NCBI GenBank assembly: GCA_017654935.2 | Contig: CM065686.1 | Span: 24,017,335 to 24,081,334 of the forward strand | Source of the DNA: Phymorhynchus buccinoides | Lineage: Eukaryota; Mollusca; Gastropoda; Neogastropoda; Raphitomidae | DNA length: 64,000 bases | Direction of reading: 5' to 3' | In this document: in pieces, positions 1 to 12,720 of the stretch | How positions within the stretch are numbered: the first letter of the stretch is position 1 | How the letters are laid out: each line of letters begins with the position of its first letter | Made by a program: the position numbers and the translations under genes | Notes under the pieces: generated by a model | Databases searched by the model: none | Told to the model about the DNA's origin: nothing | What the model saw: the letters and a program-made list of their open reading frames with translations, nothing else

Positions 1-3000
1 AGCGCACATGGGGGGGGATAAAGGGGGAAAGTGGGGGGGCCAAGAGGAAAGAACACAGCCAAAGACAGGGCGCTGAGAGGGTGAAGAAAAACCAACCAAC
101 AAGAACACACAAACACCGAGAAGAGCAGAACAAACTAGATGAAGAGGACACGAAAGACAAGGGAAAACAGACAAGAAAGAAGAATAATAAGGTGAATTAA
201 AAGAATATAAAAAAAAGGACAGCGACAGACAGGGTCCGCCAGGGGGGGGGGGCACAACGGAGGAGCACAGAATAAGGGGGTGAGAAGTGTAAGATGCAAA
301 ACAAAGACTACAAGATATGAAAACTTATGCCCTATACTTATCCCATCACGGGAGACAACCCGGAAGTCAAAAAGAGAGTGGGGGGGCGACACAGGGCGGG
401 AGAAGAACAGGCAGAAAGAGCTGGGGCGGACGCCTACAACAGACTGCAGGCAAGCTTTGAGTAGGCCACGGGCACGGGTAAGAGACACCGGCACGGAGAC
501 CAACAACGATGGGCGGGAGGGGAGGCAGCGGAGGGCGCGGGGGCACCGGCGGGGAAAACAGCGCAGCAAACCGACAACAACCTCGAACAGCGAAGGGCAC
601 AGAAGACGGGCGGGGGCGGGATAACCTGCCGACAGGACAATGGGGAGCGGCCGCGCGCAACAAGGGGGGAGAAGGGGAACGAAGGGGGAAGGGCACAAAG
701 CAAAGGACACATCGCAGAAGAGACAGGCGCGGCGATATTTAGAAAAACAAAACAAAAAAGACACACACACGAGAAGCAAACAACGGGGAGATAATAGACC
801 GGAATCAGTGAAAAAAGAGCAAATAAGAGAGAATGAAGTTAAAGGAAAGAAGAAGAAAAAAAGGACTCGACGACAGGTGGCCCGGAGTGTGGGGCAAACA
901 ACGAGGAGCCAGACGAAGGAGGGGGAGAGGAGGTAATGAGGCAAAACAAAAGACTACAATAGATGAAACGTAGGCCCGAGCCCATCACGTGGATACGGAA
1001 GCCACTGATGCCAAAGAAGATGGGGGGGCGACCATTGCGGCTCGAACAGGCCAAGAAAGCGTGGGCGCATCCAAAAGACGGCAGGCAACGGAGTATGAGG
1101 CCCTGCCGGGGAGAGTACAACAGCACTGGGACAAAAATGAGGGGGGAGCAGAGGTGGTGAGGCAGCTGAGCGACGGCACACGGCGGAAACCGCAAGCAAC
1201 CAGACGAAAACCCGCGGGAATGCAACGGAAGGGGGCCAAGAAGACGGGCGGGGCGGAACGCCCTAGAAGACAAGGTTGTACGGGGCCATCGGCAACGGGG
1301 GAGGAAAAACGCGCAATCACGCCACCAGCAACAACAAAGACAAACAAAGAGAAAGAAAGAGACGGTGTGGACGTCTGTCACATTGGAGCACTATGGAGAG
1401 CAACAGGGTGAGATATGAGACTGTTTAGGGAAGAGACCGAGTGGGCCCCCACACAAGACAAAAGCAGTCAGAGGCTAATTGGGGTCTAAGAACGAAGCAG
1501 GTAAGAAGGACGAAGGGGGGGCCAAAGGGACGTCCCGGAAGCAAGGCAGCACGGCAACTCGCGATTAATTCTGACATATAGAAAGGTGCAAGAGGCATAG
1601 TGACAGATAGATAAAAAACCCCACCGGAAAGGAAACAGCTAAATCAAAGGGGGGCGCGGGAGGTAAAATATCGAGATGAAAGCAGCAGGGGGGGAGGTGG
1701 AGGGGATATAAAAGGGGGGGGGGCGGCCGACAGGTGGGTCAGGGGGGGGAGCACGGAGGCCCGGGGGGCAACCGTGCGGTAAAACACGCGCAAAACTACA
1801 AAAAAAAAACCCGCTGGAAGCACGAAAGGGGCCAAGAGAGCGGCGGGGTCGTAGACGCGGCCGACGGGTACAGGGTGAACGCGTCGCGCGCACCAGGGGA
1901 AGGACGAAAAACGCCATCACGCCAGCCTACCACAAACAAAACTAGACAGACACAGGGAGAAGGAAGAGGACGGGGGGCGTCGGTTAAACATAGGAGGCCT
2001 ATTAGAGCGGACGAGGGTATATAGACGATATAAAAACCCCCGGAGGGGGGACCCCACAACAAACGACTCAAACAAGCACAGATGGTGGCTAAGACAACAA
2101 GAAAAGTGACCAGTAGGTGCACACGAGGGAGGCCCGAGCAAGGCATCATGGCACTAGATAGAATTGCACAGAGATGGCCTGGAAAGGATTAAAGCGAGTT
2201 ACATAGAGATTAAAAAACCCACCGGAAACAGCCGAAAGGACAGGGGGCGAGGCTTTTGAGGTACACCGGCAAGCCACATTTTGTCCACCTCAAACGAGCT
2301 GGGGGGAAAGGAAGGACGACTTCAGTCAGGAGGGTGTAAGTTTATGGCGGTGGATAGGTAGGAGGAAACAGCACAAGCTAGAGCCGGGAACTAAGCTACT
2401 AGGCTCTACAGGGGACTGGTCCTACGATAGTTATCGCGGCCCATGGACGAGCCAAGGACCAACCAAAAAGCGGAGCGTCACAAACTATGACTCCCCGGGT
2501 CGTCAGCAATGAGCTGCTGGGGATCCCCTTCCGACGGCAGCTCGGCCGGAGCCAACTGGGAATCTAATACCTGGGGCCAGGACGGCCAGGGCTGTTGGGC
2601 GCGCAGGGAGGCAGGGCAACGATTTGCGGGCACCTACCGGCGGGGGCCCGAGCCCGGGGACAGGGGGCGGGGAGGGAAGGGGGCCGGGGGAGCAGAGGGG
2701 AAGGGAAAGTAGGGAGGGGGGGGGCACCGGGGGGCCCGCGGTCAGAACGGGCACCCCGGCACGCGGGGCCGTCGGCGCGCGGCCGGCGGGTCGAGCAAAC
2801 ACAGCAGAACAAGGCGGAAGCGGCGAGCCCACAGGACAAAGAAGGGAAGGAACAACCAAAAAACCGGCGCGTGGAGCCGGGGGGTAGAGAACAGTGTGGG
2901 ACGATGTCCCACGCGCAGGCAGCAGAGCCGAAGGCGGATGGTTGGGAGGACGGGGCGGCGCCCGGAGATGGGAAAACACAAAGGGCCTAGGTGAGACGTG

Positions 3001-3600
3001 GGGCAGGGCGCGGAGGGAAGGGAAAAATGAGCAATAAATAGTGACAGGCTTTACCAGAACCATGCAGCAAGTTTGGGCCTGGAGTTATGGCGGGACGACC
3101 ACACGGAGGGCACCTAACGATCATAAATATCGACGGGCGGAACGTTATCTTTTTTAGGAAGGCGGTAGGCAAGGGGTTACTGGGCCCCCGCCCCGGCCGG
3201 GCAATGGGAATGGCCCAAACCCCAGGGGGTAGTCAAGGTGCCAAGGACGATCATTGGCGGACGAGGGAAGGGTTCGTGAAGGTGAGGGCACAACACAGGA
3301 CGATGGAAGCTCAGGACAGGAAGGTTGGGGGGAAAGGCAGGCAACAGGGTGGGGTCAACACAGGACCCCTCCCTTTCCCGACGGCCCAAAAGCGAAAAAC
3401 CGCCGCTGCACGCAATTCTGAAAGAGCTTCTGCCAAACGCTCTCAGGAAGAAAAAAGGGCCAGTTGGGAAAACCAGCCCTGGTGCCTCGCACATGACAGC
3501 GAGGAAGGCGAAAGAGCGCGACAAAGACGGCGTTTTCGGACAAGAGCCTCCCCAAGCCGACTACAAGCCCCCTCATGGCCCCCTGCCGGGTGATTCCAAA
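1..3600. other. T-depleted, G/A-rich low-quality sequence
   Basis: Sequence dominated by G, A and C with few T and many runs of 6 to 10 G. No open frame has the look of a protein; the frames seen are Arg/Gly-rich on plus and Pro/Ser/Cys-rich on minus, as expected from composition alone. T is slightly more frequent around 1,370-1,620 and 2,150-2,530. By analogy with the satellite array at 5,966-11,250, where T-poor and T-containing copies of one unit can be compared, I read this as sequence in which T was converted to G or lost, probably during sequencing or consensus. I see no gene or RNA here. Confidence 0.7.
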
Positions 3601-4270
3601 GGTTTTTCGGGCGTGGCGCTTTTGCTTTGAGGCTCAATAGAGTAGAAACCGGCTGCGCGTTGGTGGCCACGCGTACCCCACAATGAAATAGTACAGATTG
3701 GAAACATAGCCCGTGCCAGTGGTTGCATTATATTTGAAGAGAACCGCACCCCCTTGTTCTGTCTCTCATATCTAACTGAAAAGTTATTACGGGAGATGGG
3801 ATGGTGAAGTACATAAATCCCCCCCCCTTCCAAATGTTAAGGGGGGAGACGAACGGACATTGTGTTGAACATTGGAAGAAGAAAAACAAAGAATTTTGGG
3901 TTGTAATTGGTATTTACTGTAAGCATAATGAAAGAGAAACGGTAGGTTGTATTATGAAACATTCTGTCATGCCCTCTTATTTGGCGTTGTTGAACGCCAA
4001 GAAGAGTGGGCATGTATCAGAGTGTGGCATGATAAATCGTTTTGCGGGGGTGCAGAGATTAACGCAGGCACTAAGTGGCCCCCATGAGCCCCCGAGCCCT
4101 AACAGCGGTCCACTTTACCACAACACCACTGCTGAGAAGGCCAGGGAGGCACAGGTGTGGGAGGGAGATCCAGGTGTTGCAAGCTGAGTCTGTGACGAGA
4201 AGGCATACGTTGCCCTGACGAGACGCCTTCACCTGATTAATACTCATAAATAAAGTATAGAATGAATATA
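3601..4270. other. Island of near-normal base composition
   Basis: T returns to ordinary levels here (for example 3,720-4,060), between two T-depleted blocks. A 128-codon plus-strand frame at 3,801-4,187 has no recognisable motif and is probably chance. The island matters because it shows that the T loss is patchy along the sequence. Confidence 0.5.
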
Positions 4271-5965
4271 AGGTGTACAAGGGGCGGCAACCTGTAAGAA
4301 CAGGGCGGGGGGGGCCGGAGGGGAGAAAAAAAACGAGTCGGGCATTTAGGCAGGGCCACAGTGGGCGCGGAACACACGCTGCTTCTGGCGCGCGCTCTGG
4401 GGCGCGTAGGGCAACATAGCAAAGGAGGAGGAAGGGAGCAAACGCGGGGTCACGCATCACCATGTATAACGTGGCCGGATAGCAAAAAAGACAGGGCTTG
4501 GCAAAGGACGCAATGGGCAGGGACAAAGGAAAGGGGACAAGCAGGAGAGGGGTGGGGGATATTCCCCCGGCGACCATGAAAACGGCAAAGGGGGGGGGCA
4601 AAACGGACGGCAAGGGGCGGGGGGATGGGGGAAAACTTCGGGAAAGGGGAGTGGCGGGGGGGGCAAACAGAGGAGGGACGCGGAGCCGCAAAGAAAAGTG
4701 GAACGAACGAACGGAACATGAGACGGCTCAGCCAGGGAGAGGTGCGGGGGAGGGAAAGGATCCGATTGGATGCGGAAACGCAGAAACAGAAAACAAAGAC
4801 AACCAGGACATGCGCAGACAGGGAACAACAAGCACAGGCCAAAGACGCGATTTGGAAGGATACCAAGGTAGGGACAAGGGGGTGAGGACGGGGAAGCGAG
4901 GGCACAGCAGAACGCCCCGAGGTCTGCGGGGGAGGGGACCACCGGCCTTGGGGCACGGCGCCCGTTTGGACGCATGAGGCAACGCGGCGGAGGCCAAGTA
5001 AGGCGACGGGTGGGGGCATAGGGCCCGGCACAAAAAAGGCGCCATGGGGGGGGGGGCGGCGAGGGGAAGCGCGCGAACTCGGACTGGCACGGGGCGGGGG
5101 GGAGACGGAGGGAGGGGGGGGAAGAGCAGGGAGAGGAGATATCATGGGAGACGATAGATAGGAACTGGGAAACGGGGGCGCAGAAGCGGGACGACAGAGC
5201 CAAAGGCCACTCCTAGAGGGGGGGGGCCGACGCGGGGCGCCCCAGAGGCAGGCAGGGGGCGGTCCCGCGGATTTACGCTGGAGTAGGCCTAGGCCGGACG
5301 GGACTGAAAAAAGACGGGTGCGAGGAAAGAACGGGGAGGGGGGAACGGGGAGAAAAAGGGGGGGGGGAGCGGAGGGGGGAAGATGGCATGGGGAAAAATA
5401 GGGGAAGAGAGGGGGGGCAAAAAGCTCTGTGTGGCAGATCAGAAGGGAAAGAGGAGCGGAAAAGGCCCAGGCGGCGGCGGAACGTTTTATAGGGGAGACC
5501 CGGCACCCAAGGGCACAGGAGGCCCACAAGGGGAAGACACAGAGCCGAGACAGCAAGCAGACAAAGCAGATGGTCTGAACGGGGAGCCGTAGAGCCTGAG
5601 TCCGCCCAGACAGTCCATGGCTTGGCCGCGACCACCGCGAACGGCGGATGGAGGGGGGAGGGAAGGCATAGCAAAAGCAAAGATCACATCAAAAAAAACA
5701 GTGCAAAGGGAACAGGCGCATGGAGACACAACCTACATGGAAGCGCCAGCAAGAGGAGGGTGAATAAAGGGGAAGCAAAGTACCCCATGGCGGCCTGTAC
5801 ACAGTAGGGGGGGGACAGGAGGAGGGCCATCAGGGGAGCGGGGGACAAGGGTAAGGAAGGAATAGCTAGGAGGCATTCCAGGCAAGCAAGAGCAAAGCTT
5901 TGGGGCGCGACCCAGGTGCAGTGGGAGTAGGGTGGGCGGAAGCCGGCGGTGAATGGAAGGCAGGC
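4271..5965. other. T-depleted, G/A-rich low-quality sequence
   Basis: Same character as the start of the window: poly-G runs, few T, Pro/Ser-rich minus frames up to 368 codons. The long frames follow from the absence of stop codons (TAA, TAG and TGA all need T on plus, and A on minus pairs with T on plus). No feature supported. Confidence 0.65.
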
Positions 5966-8900
5966 GGAAAACAAATGACACGAAGCCTGCCAATTACGTC
6001 AGGGCGGTCAAAAGACTACCCGCTAGAAGGGTTCGGAAAGACACAGAACTGCACAGACAGCAGCGGGCAAACGAACCCTAAGAGGGGCGAAGGACCAGAA
6101 GCGACATACGAGCAATGGCGGTCAAAAAGACGACCGCGAGATGGGCGGAAGACCAGAAGCCACGACATCAGGCGGGCAAAAAGACTACCTAAGAATGGTG
6201 CGGAGGGACCCGGATCGGCACAAACAGCAGGGCGGGCAAAGCGACCGCTAATAGGGGCTTAAATGCACAGAGCGGCCAATACCGATCAGTGGCGGTCAGA
6301 AAAAACACCGCTAAGGGGGGCGGAAGACACGGAGCTGCCACAAGACACCAGGCGGTCAAAAAACGACCGCTATAAGGGGGCGGAAGGGCACGGACGCGCA
6401 CAGACAGAGGGCGGGCAAAAAACGGACCCGAAGAAGGCGGAAAGGGACCAGAACGCACATAACGATCTGGCGGGCAGAAAAACGACCGCGAAAGAATGGG
6501 CTTAAAGGACACAGAAGCCACAAGACAGCAGGCGGCAAAAACGACCGCGAAGAAGGGCGAGGACACAGAAGCGCACAAGACGAGCGGGCTTGCAAAAAAC
6601 TACCGCGAGATGCTGAAGGGACCAAAGCGGCCAAGCGAGCAGCGGCAGAAAAGACGGACCGCGAGAGGTGCGTAAGGACACAGATCGGCACAAACGCGGG
6701 CGGCAGAAAACTGACCGCGAATCTCGGGCCGGAAAGGACACCGAAAGCGCACAAGACATCGTGCTGGCAGAAGACTACCCTAAGAAGGGGCGAAAGGGAC
6801 ACAGCCACAAGACGAGCAGGCGGCAAAAACGGCCCTGATAAGGTGCTGAAGACCAGCGCCAAGACGCAGGGCGGTCAGAAACGACCCGAAGAGGGCGGAA
6901 GAACACGCACAAGACAGATGCGGCAAAAAACGACGCGATAAGGGCGAGGGACACGGAGCTCCAATACGAGCAGGGAGGGCAAAAAGAGTGAACCCGAGAG
7001 GGCGAGGACCGAGCGGCACAGACGGCTGGCGGCCAGAAAAGCGGACACCAGGGGCGAAGACCGGAGAGCACAAGACGCAGTCGGGCGAAAGACGGACCGC
7101 CAGAAGGGGCGAAAGACAACAAGCGCCCAAGACAGCTGGCGGCAAAAGACGGGACCACAGAAGGGGCTAAGGACCAGCGCACATAACGAGCTGGCGGCAA
7201 CGCCCGAAGAGGGCGGAATGACACGAACGAAGCTGCAAATCAGCATGGGTGGGCGTTCAGAAAGCCTGACCGCAGAGAGGGGCGGAAAGAGACACGGAAA
7301 TCGGCACAGCATCATGGCTTGCAAAAAGACGCCATCGATGTGCGGAAAGGCCACAGGAAGCTGCACAGACGACAGGGCTGGCAAAAGACGACCGCGAGAA
7401 TGGGCGGATCACACGGGCGGCACAGCACAGGGCTGGGCAGAGAACCTGGACCGCCAAGGGGTGCGGAAAGGACAGGAAGCGGCAAGCGAGCAAGGGCGGG
7501 CAGAAAGACTCCGCTAAGAATGGTCGGAAAGACACGAAGCGGGCACAAGAACAGCGGGGCGGGCAAAAGCGGACCGCTAAGAAGGCTTAAAGGGACACAG
7601 GGCGCACAAGAACATCATGGCGGGCAGAAAACGGACCCTAGAGGGGTCTGAAAGACACGGAAGCTGCACAAGCGAGCATGGAGCGGGGCAGGAAAACGGA
7701 CCGCGAAGAATGGCTCGAACGGGCACGCGAAGCGGCACCAAGAACGGCAGGGCTGTCAGAAAAGACTGACCCGAGAAGATGGCGGAAGACCGGAGCACAA
7801 GACAGCAGGGCGTCAGAAAAGACGGACCGCGAAGAAGGCGGAAGGGACACAGGACGCACAATACGAGCAGGGGGCGGTCAGAAAGACGGGCCGCGGAGGT
7901 GCGGAAAGGGACACGAAGCGCCCAAGACAGCAGGGCGGGGCAGAAAGACGGACCGGAGACTGGGGCGGAAGGACACGAAGCGGCACAATAAGAGCATCGG
8001 CGGTCAGAAAAGACGGACCGCGAGGAGGGGCGGAAGGACACAGCTGCACAGAACAGAAGGGCTGCAGAAAACGGACGGGAAGAGGGCGAAGGCCGAAGCG
8101 GCACAAGACATCATTGCGGTCAAAAAACGGACCGCCGAAGTAGGGGGCGGAAAGGACAAAGAGCGGCACAGAACGAATCCGGGGGCGGGCAAAAAGATGA
8201 CCCGAGAGGGTGCGAAAGGAACGAAGCGCACAAAGAGCAGGGCGGGCAAAGACGAGACCGCGAAGAAGGGTCGAAGGACACAGAAGCGGCCGACGCCTGG
8301 CGGGCAAAAAGCGGACCGCGAGAATGGTGCTGAAGGGACACGAAGCGCACAGACAGCAGGGCGGGCAAAGAACGGACCGCGAAGAGGGCGGAAGACAAGG
8401 AGCGGCACAGACAGCAGGGGCCGCAAAAAAACTGCCGGAAGAAGGGCGGAAGGGACACGGAAGCTGCACAGACAGCAAGGGGGCGGGCGAAAAGACGACC
8501 GGAAGAAGGGGGGCGAAAGGAACACGAATCGCCAGACAGCAGGGCTGGACCAAGACGGACCGGAAGAAGGGCGGAGCACAGGAAGCGCCAAGACAGCAGG
8601 GCGGGCAGAAACAACCGCGAGAATGGGGGCGAAAGGGACACAGAAGCGGCACAGCGGCAGGCGGGCAGAAAAACGGCCGCGAATAGGGCTGAAGGCACGA
8701 AGTTGCCAAGACGACAGCGGGCAGAAAACGACCGATAGGGGCGGAAGGACACAGCGCACAGCAGCGCGGGCAAAAGACGGGACCCGAAGAAGGGGCGGAA
8801 AGGACACGAAGCGGCACGACACAGGCGGCAAAAAAACGGAACCGGCGAAGAGGGGCGAAAGGACACAAGCGTGCACAGACGATCAGCAGGCTTTCAGGAA

Positions 8901-11250
8901 AGACGGCCGCGAATAATGGGGCGGAAAGGACACAGAAGCTGCACATACATCAATTGGTGCTTTCAGAAAAGACTGACCGCTAATAAGGTCTTAGCGAGGA
9001 CACAGAGCTGCACAAGAAAGCATGGCTTGCAGAAAAAATACCGCAGATGGAGCGAGGACACAGATCGCACAATACGATCATTGGCTGGCAAAAGACTGAG
9101 ACGCTAAGACTGGGGGCGGAAATGGGACACAAAATCTGCACAAGAAATCATTGCTTTTCAGAAAAATGCGGACGCTAGATGTGCGGAAAAGACCAGAAGC
9201 GGCACAATACAAGCGGGGGGCGTGCAAAACGCCGAGGAAGGCGGAAGCACAACTGCACAAGAAAGAGCAGGCTCACAAAAGACGACCGCGAATAAGGGTG
9301 CTGAAGGGACACGAATCTGCACAAGACGAGCATGGCGGGCAAAAAGACGGACCGCGAAGAGGGCTGAAGGGGACAAGAGCTGCCAATACGAGAAGGCTGG
9401 CGAAAACGGACCGCGAAGAATGGGCGTAAAGGCACGAGCGACCAGTACGATCATGGGCAAAAAACACCGCGAAGAATGGGCGGAAGACGAGCTGCACAAG
9501 ACACGGGCGGGCAAAGAGACCGAGAAGAAGGGGGCGGAAGGACACAGCGGCACAAGACGAGCGGGGGGCGGCAGAAAAGCCGGCCCAGAATGGGGGGGTT
9601 GCTGAAAGACAACGGACGCACATACGATCAGGGCGGCAGAACGGACCGCCGAAGAGGGGGCGGAAAGACACGGAAAGCGCACAGACAGCAGGGCGGCCGA
9701 AAAACGACGGAAGAGGGGCGGAAAGGGACACCGAAGCGACAAGACAGCGGGCGGGCAAAAGACGGGCCGCGAGAGTCGGAAAGGCACGGCGCACAAGACT
9801 CCGTGCGGGGCAGAAGGACGACCGCGAGAAAGGGGCGAATGACACAAAGCCAAGACAGCAGGGCGGCAAAAAGACCGCGAGAGGGCGGAAGGGACACAGA
9901 AGCGGCACAGACAAGCGGGCTGGCAGAAAAACGGCCCGAGAAGGGCGGAAAGGACCAGAGCGCACGACCGAGCATGCGGGCAAAAAGCACCCGAAGATGG
10001 GCGGAAGACCAAATCGCAAAGACAGCAGAATTCCTGCATTTCAGAAGACCTGACCGCTAATAATGTTTCTTAAATGGCACAGAATCTGCACATACGATCA
10101 TTGCTGTCAAGAAAAGCGGACCGTAATTGGGGTCTTAAAGCGACACAGAATCGCGCAATACGATCATTGCTTCAGAAAAGACTGACCGCTAATATGTTCT
10201 AAATGGACCAGAAGCTGCAACAGGATCATTGCTTTCAGAAAAGACTGACCGCTAATTAGGGTCTTTAAATGGACACGGAATCTGCACATCCCATCATGCT
10301 TTCAAGACTGACCGCTAGATGGGCTTAAAAGGACCAAATCTGCACATACGCTCATTGCGTTCAAAAACTGACCGGCTAAGAGGTTCTTAAGGGACACAGA
10401 ATCTGCACAATACGATCATTTGCTTTCAGAAAACTGACCGCTCATAAATGTTCGAAAGGACACAGAAGCGCACGACGTCAGGGCGGCAAAAAGCGGACGC
10501 AAGAGGGGCGGAAGTGCCACGAATCGCACAGACCTCATTTGCTGTCAGAAAAGACGACCCTAATAATGGTGTCGGAAAGGGACACAGAACGCACAGCGCT
10601 CATGGCGGGCAAAAGACGGACCGGAAGAGGGCGGAAAGGGACACAAGCGCACAATACATCAGTGGTTCAGAAAAGACGGACCGCGAAGAATGGGTGAAGG
10701 GCACAGAATCGGAACAGCGAAGCAGGGCGGGCAAAAGACGGACCGCGATAAGGGGGTCGGAAGGCACGAACTGCACAATAAGCATGGCGGCAAAAACGGG
10801 ACCCGCGAAGGGGCGGAAAGGCCGGCCGGCACAGACAGCAGGGCGGGCAGAAAAACCGGCCCGAAGAATGGGTCTGAAGGGACACAACGCTGCACAGACA
10901 ATCAGATGCGTTGTGCAGAAAAGACGAACCGCTGATTGCTGAAAGGGACACGAATCTGCACACATACGATCAGGCTGGCAAAAGACGACTCGCTAGAAGG
11001 CTGAAGGACACAAAGCGGCACAATACGCAGGGCGCAGAAAAAACGGACCGCGATAGGGGCGTAAGGGACACAGATCTGCACAAGAACAATCATGCGGCAG
11101 AAAAGACTGACCGGAGGGGCGGAAGGACACAAAGCGGCACAAGCGATCATGGAGGGCAAGACGGACGCCATATTTCGAAAGGGACACAGAAGCGCACAAG
11201 ACAGCAGGCGGGCAAAAACACCCGAGAATAATGGTCGAATGGACCAGCAG
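5966..11250. repeat. Satellite array, about 68-bp unit, about 80 copies, many copies T-to-G degraded
   Basis: A head-to-tail array over about 5.3 kb. The cleanest copies lie at 10,020-10,440, where unit starts at 10,231, 10,298, 10,357 and 10,422 give spacings of 67, 59 and 65 bp (copies carry deletions; a full unit is about 68 bp). In order the unit contains GCTTTCAGAAAAGACTGACC, GCTAATAATGGTCTTAAATG, GACACAGAATCTGCAC and AATACGATCATT. Most other copies show the same unit with T replaced by G: CTTTCAG becomes CGGGCAG, AATCTGCAC becomes AAGCGGCAC, GATCATTGC becomes GAGCAGGGC, CTTAAA becomes CGGAAA. Intermediate copies occur at 8,880-9,210. Frames of 100-400 codons across the array are artefacts of repetition and missing stops. 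Confidence 0.9.
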
Positions 11251-12720
11251 TGGGGAGACGACGAGCGCGCGGCACGAGGGCGGGAATCAGGGGGTGGGGG
11301 GGGGGGCAGAGCTCGAGGCAGATAAAAGAAAGCGCCCGGCCGCACAGGACCAGGAGTTGCCCGCGACCACGGGGGCACTGCCCGGGACCCGGCGGCGCGG
11401 GGCGGCAAAGCCGGCCGCCCTGGACATGGGGGCCAAGGCAGGGGGAGAAGCACCACCCACAGCACGCCTGCCCACAGGAGCAAGGGCCCCGGACCCGGCG
11501 GGCAACAGGCGAGGGGGGAGAAACCCAGGGGCACGGCGGAAAGCCGGAAGGGTGGAGCAGCAGGGGCCGGGGGCCCAGGACGGGGCCAGAGGCAAGGGAG
11601 GACAAGCGGAGGAAAGAGCGGCACGCGGCAAAGGGACGGACCAGAAGAAAACACCAACACCGGAACGGACCAGACAACCCCCCCCGGCCTGGCAGGGCAG
11701 CCACGACGACCGGACGCGCAAACCCACCCGCCCGGGAACGGCTGGTCAGCGGCAACGAGACGAGCTACCAGAGCGACAAGGGGCAAACGGCACGGCGAAC
11801 AGGCGCCAGACCCCCAGGGATCGAAGACGAAAGTGAAGACCCGCGAAAATAAGCAGGGCCCGACCGAAAAAGCCGTGGAGAAGGCGCGCAATCAGGACCC
11901 GCGAGCGCGCCGCGAGCCCGCTCCACGGAAGGGGACCCGGTGCGAGGAGGGGACCCGGCCAGCAGAGAGAATGCCCACGGAGACGAATACGGGAACAACG
12001 AACCACGCCCAGCCCCTCCCCCCTGCCGGCCGCCCGCTCTCGCGTCTCGTTGGCGGAGTGTGCAACAGATGACCCGGCCGGGCGCCGGCGCCGGCGCAAG
12101 GAGAGAAGAACGGGGGGCACGCCGGGGGGGGGGAGGAAACACAAGGAGAAAAGCCTCCGGCCGCAGATGGATGCTACAGGCTGGGTAAAAACGGGGGAAA
12201 AGGGACCTAAGTGGGAGGTCGTGGCCGCCACACAATCCCAACACGACCAAGCAGATAGTCGATCCGCAGCAAAAGAAAGGGCCGGGAGAGCGCCACCGGG
12301 GGAGCCTCGCCCAGCCCCAAGTACCCCCCCCCCGCCAAAGCGAGCGCGGGGAAGTGTGCCTCAAACATAATACGCCACCATACTACGCGACATTTGGGAA
12401 TGACGGAAATCCGACGCCTAATGGGAGGGGGGAAGGTCGGGCAGGGCAAAAAAGGTGAAACCAGACGGGGAGGAAGAGGGAGGAAGATTCAAAAACGAGA
12501 ACGGTGGAAAATAGGAAGACGGTGGCGAAAGGAAGGGGGGGGACTGGAGGTGGGGGGACGAGCACGGAGAAGAAAACAGCGAAAAAGGGGAACATACGCG
12601 GAGGCGCGGCAGGATAAATGGCGAGGGGAAGAGGTCCACACCCCCTACAGGGCTCTGAAGGGGAGGGGGCCGGGGGGCATTGCGGACCAGACGAACCGGT
12701 AGGGAGAACGGTTACGAAGA
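11251..12720. other. T-depleted, GC-rich sequence right of the satellite
   Basis: Non-repetitive, G/C/A-rich sequence with few T. Overlapping Pro/Ala/Arg/Gly-rich frames of 150-330 codons run on both strands and show no domain. No gene supported. Confidence 0.6.

Noticed and set aside
7678..8946. Plus (412-codon) and minus (377-codon) frames in the satellite array
   Set aside because: Both follow from the 68-bp repeat with stops removed by T-to-G; the clean copies of the same unit do contain stops.
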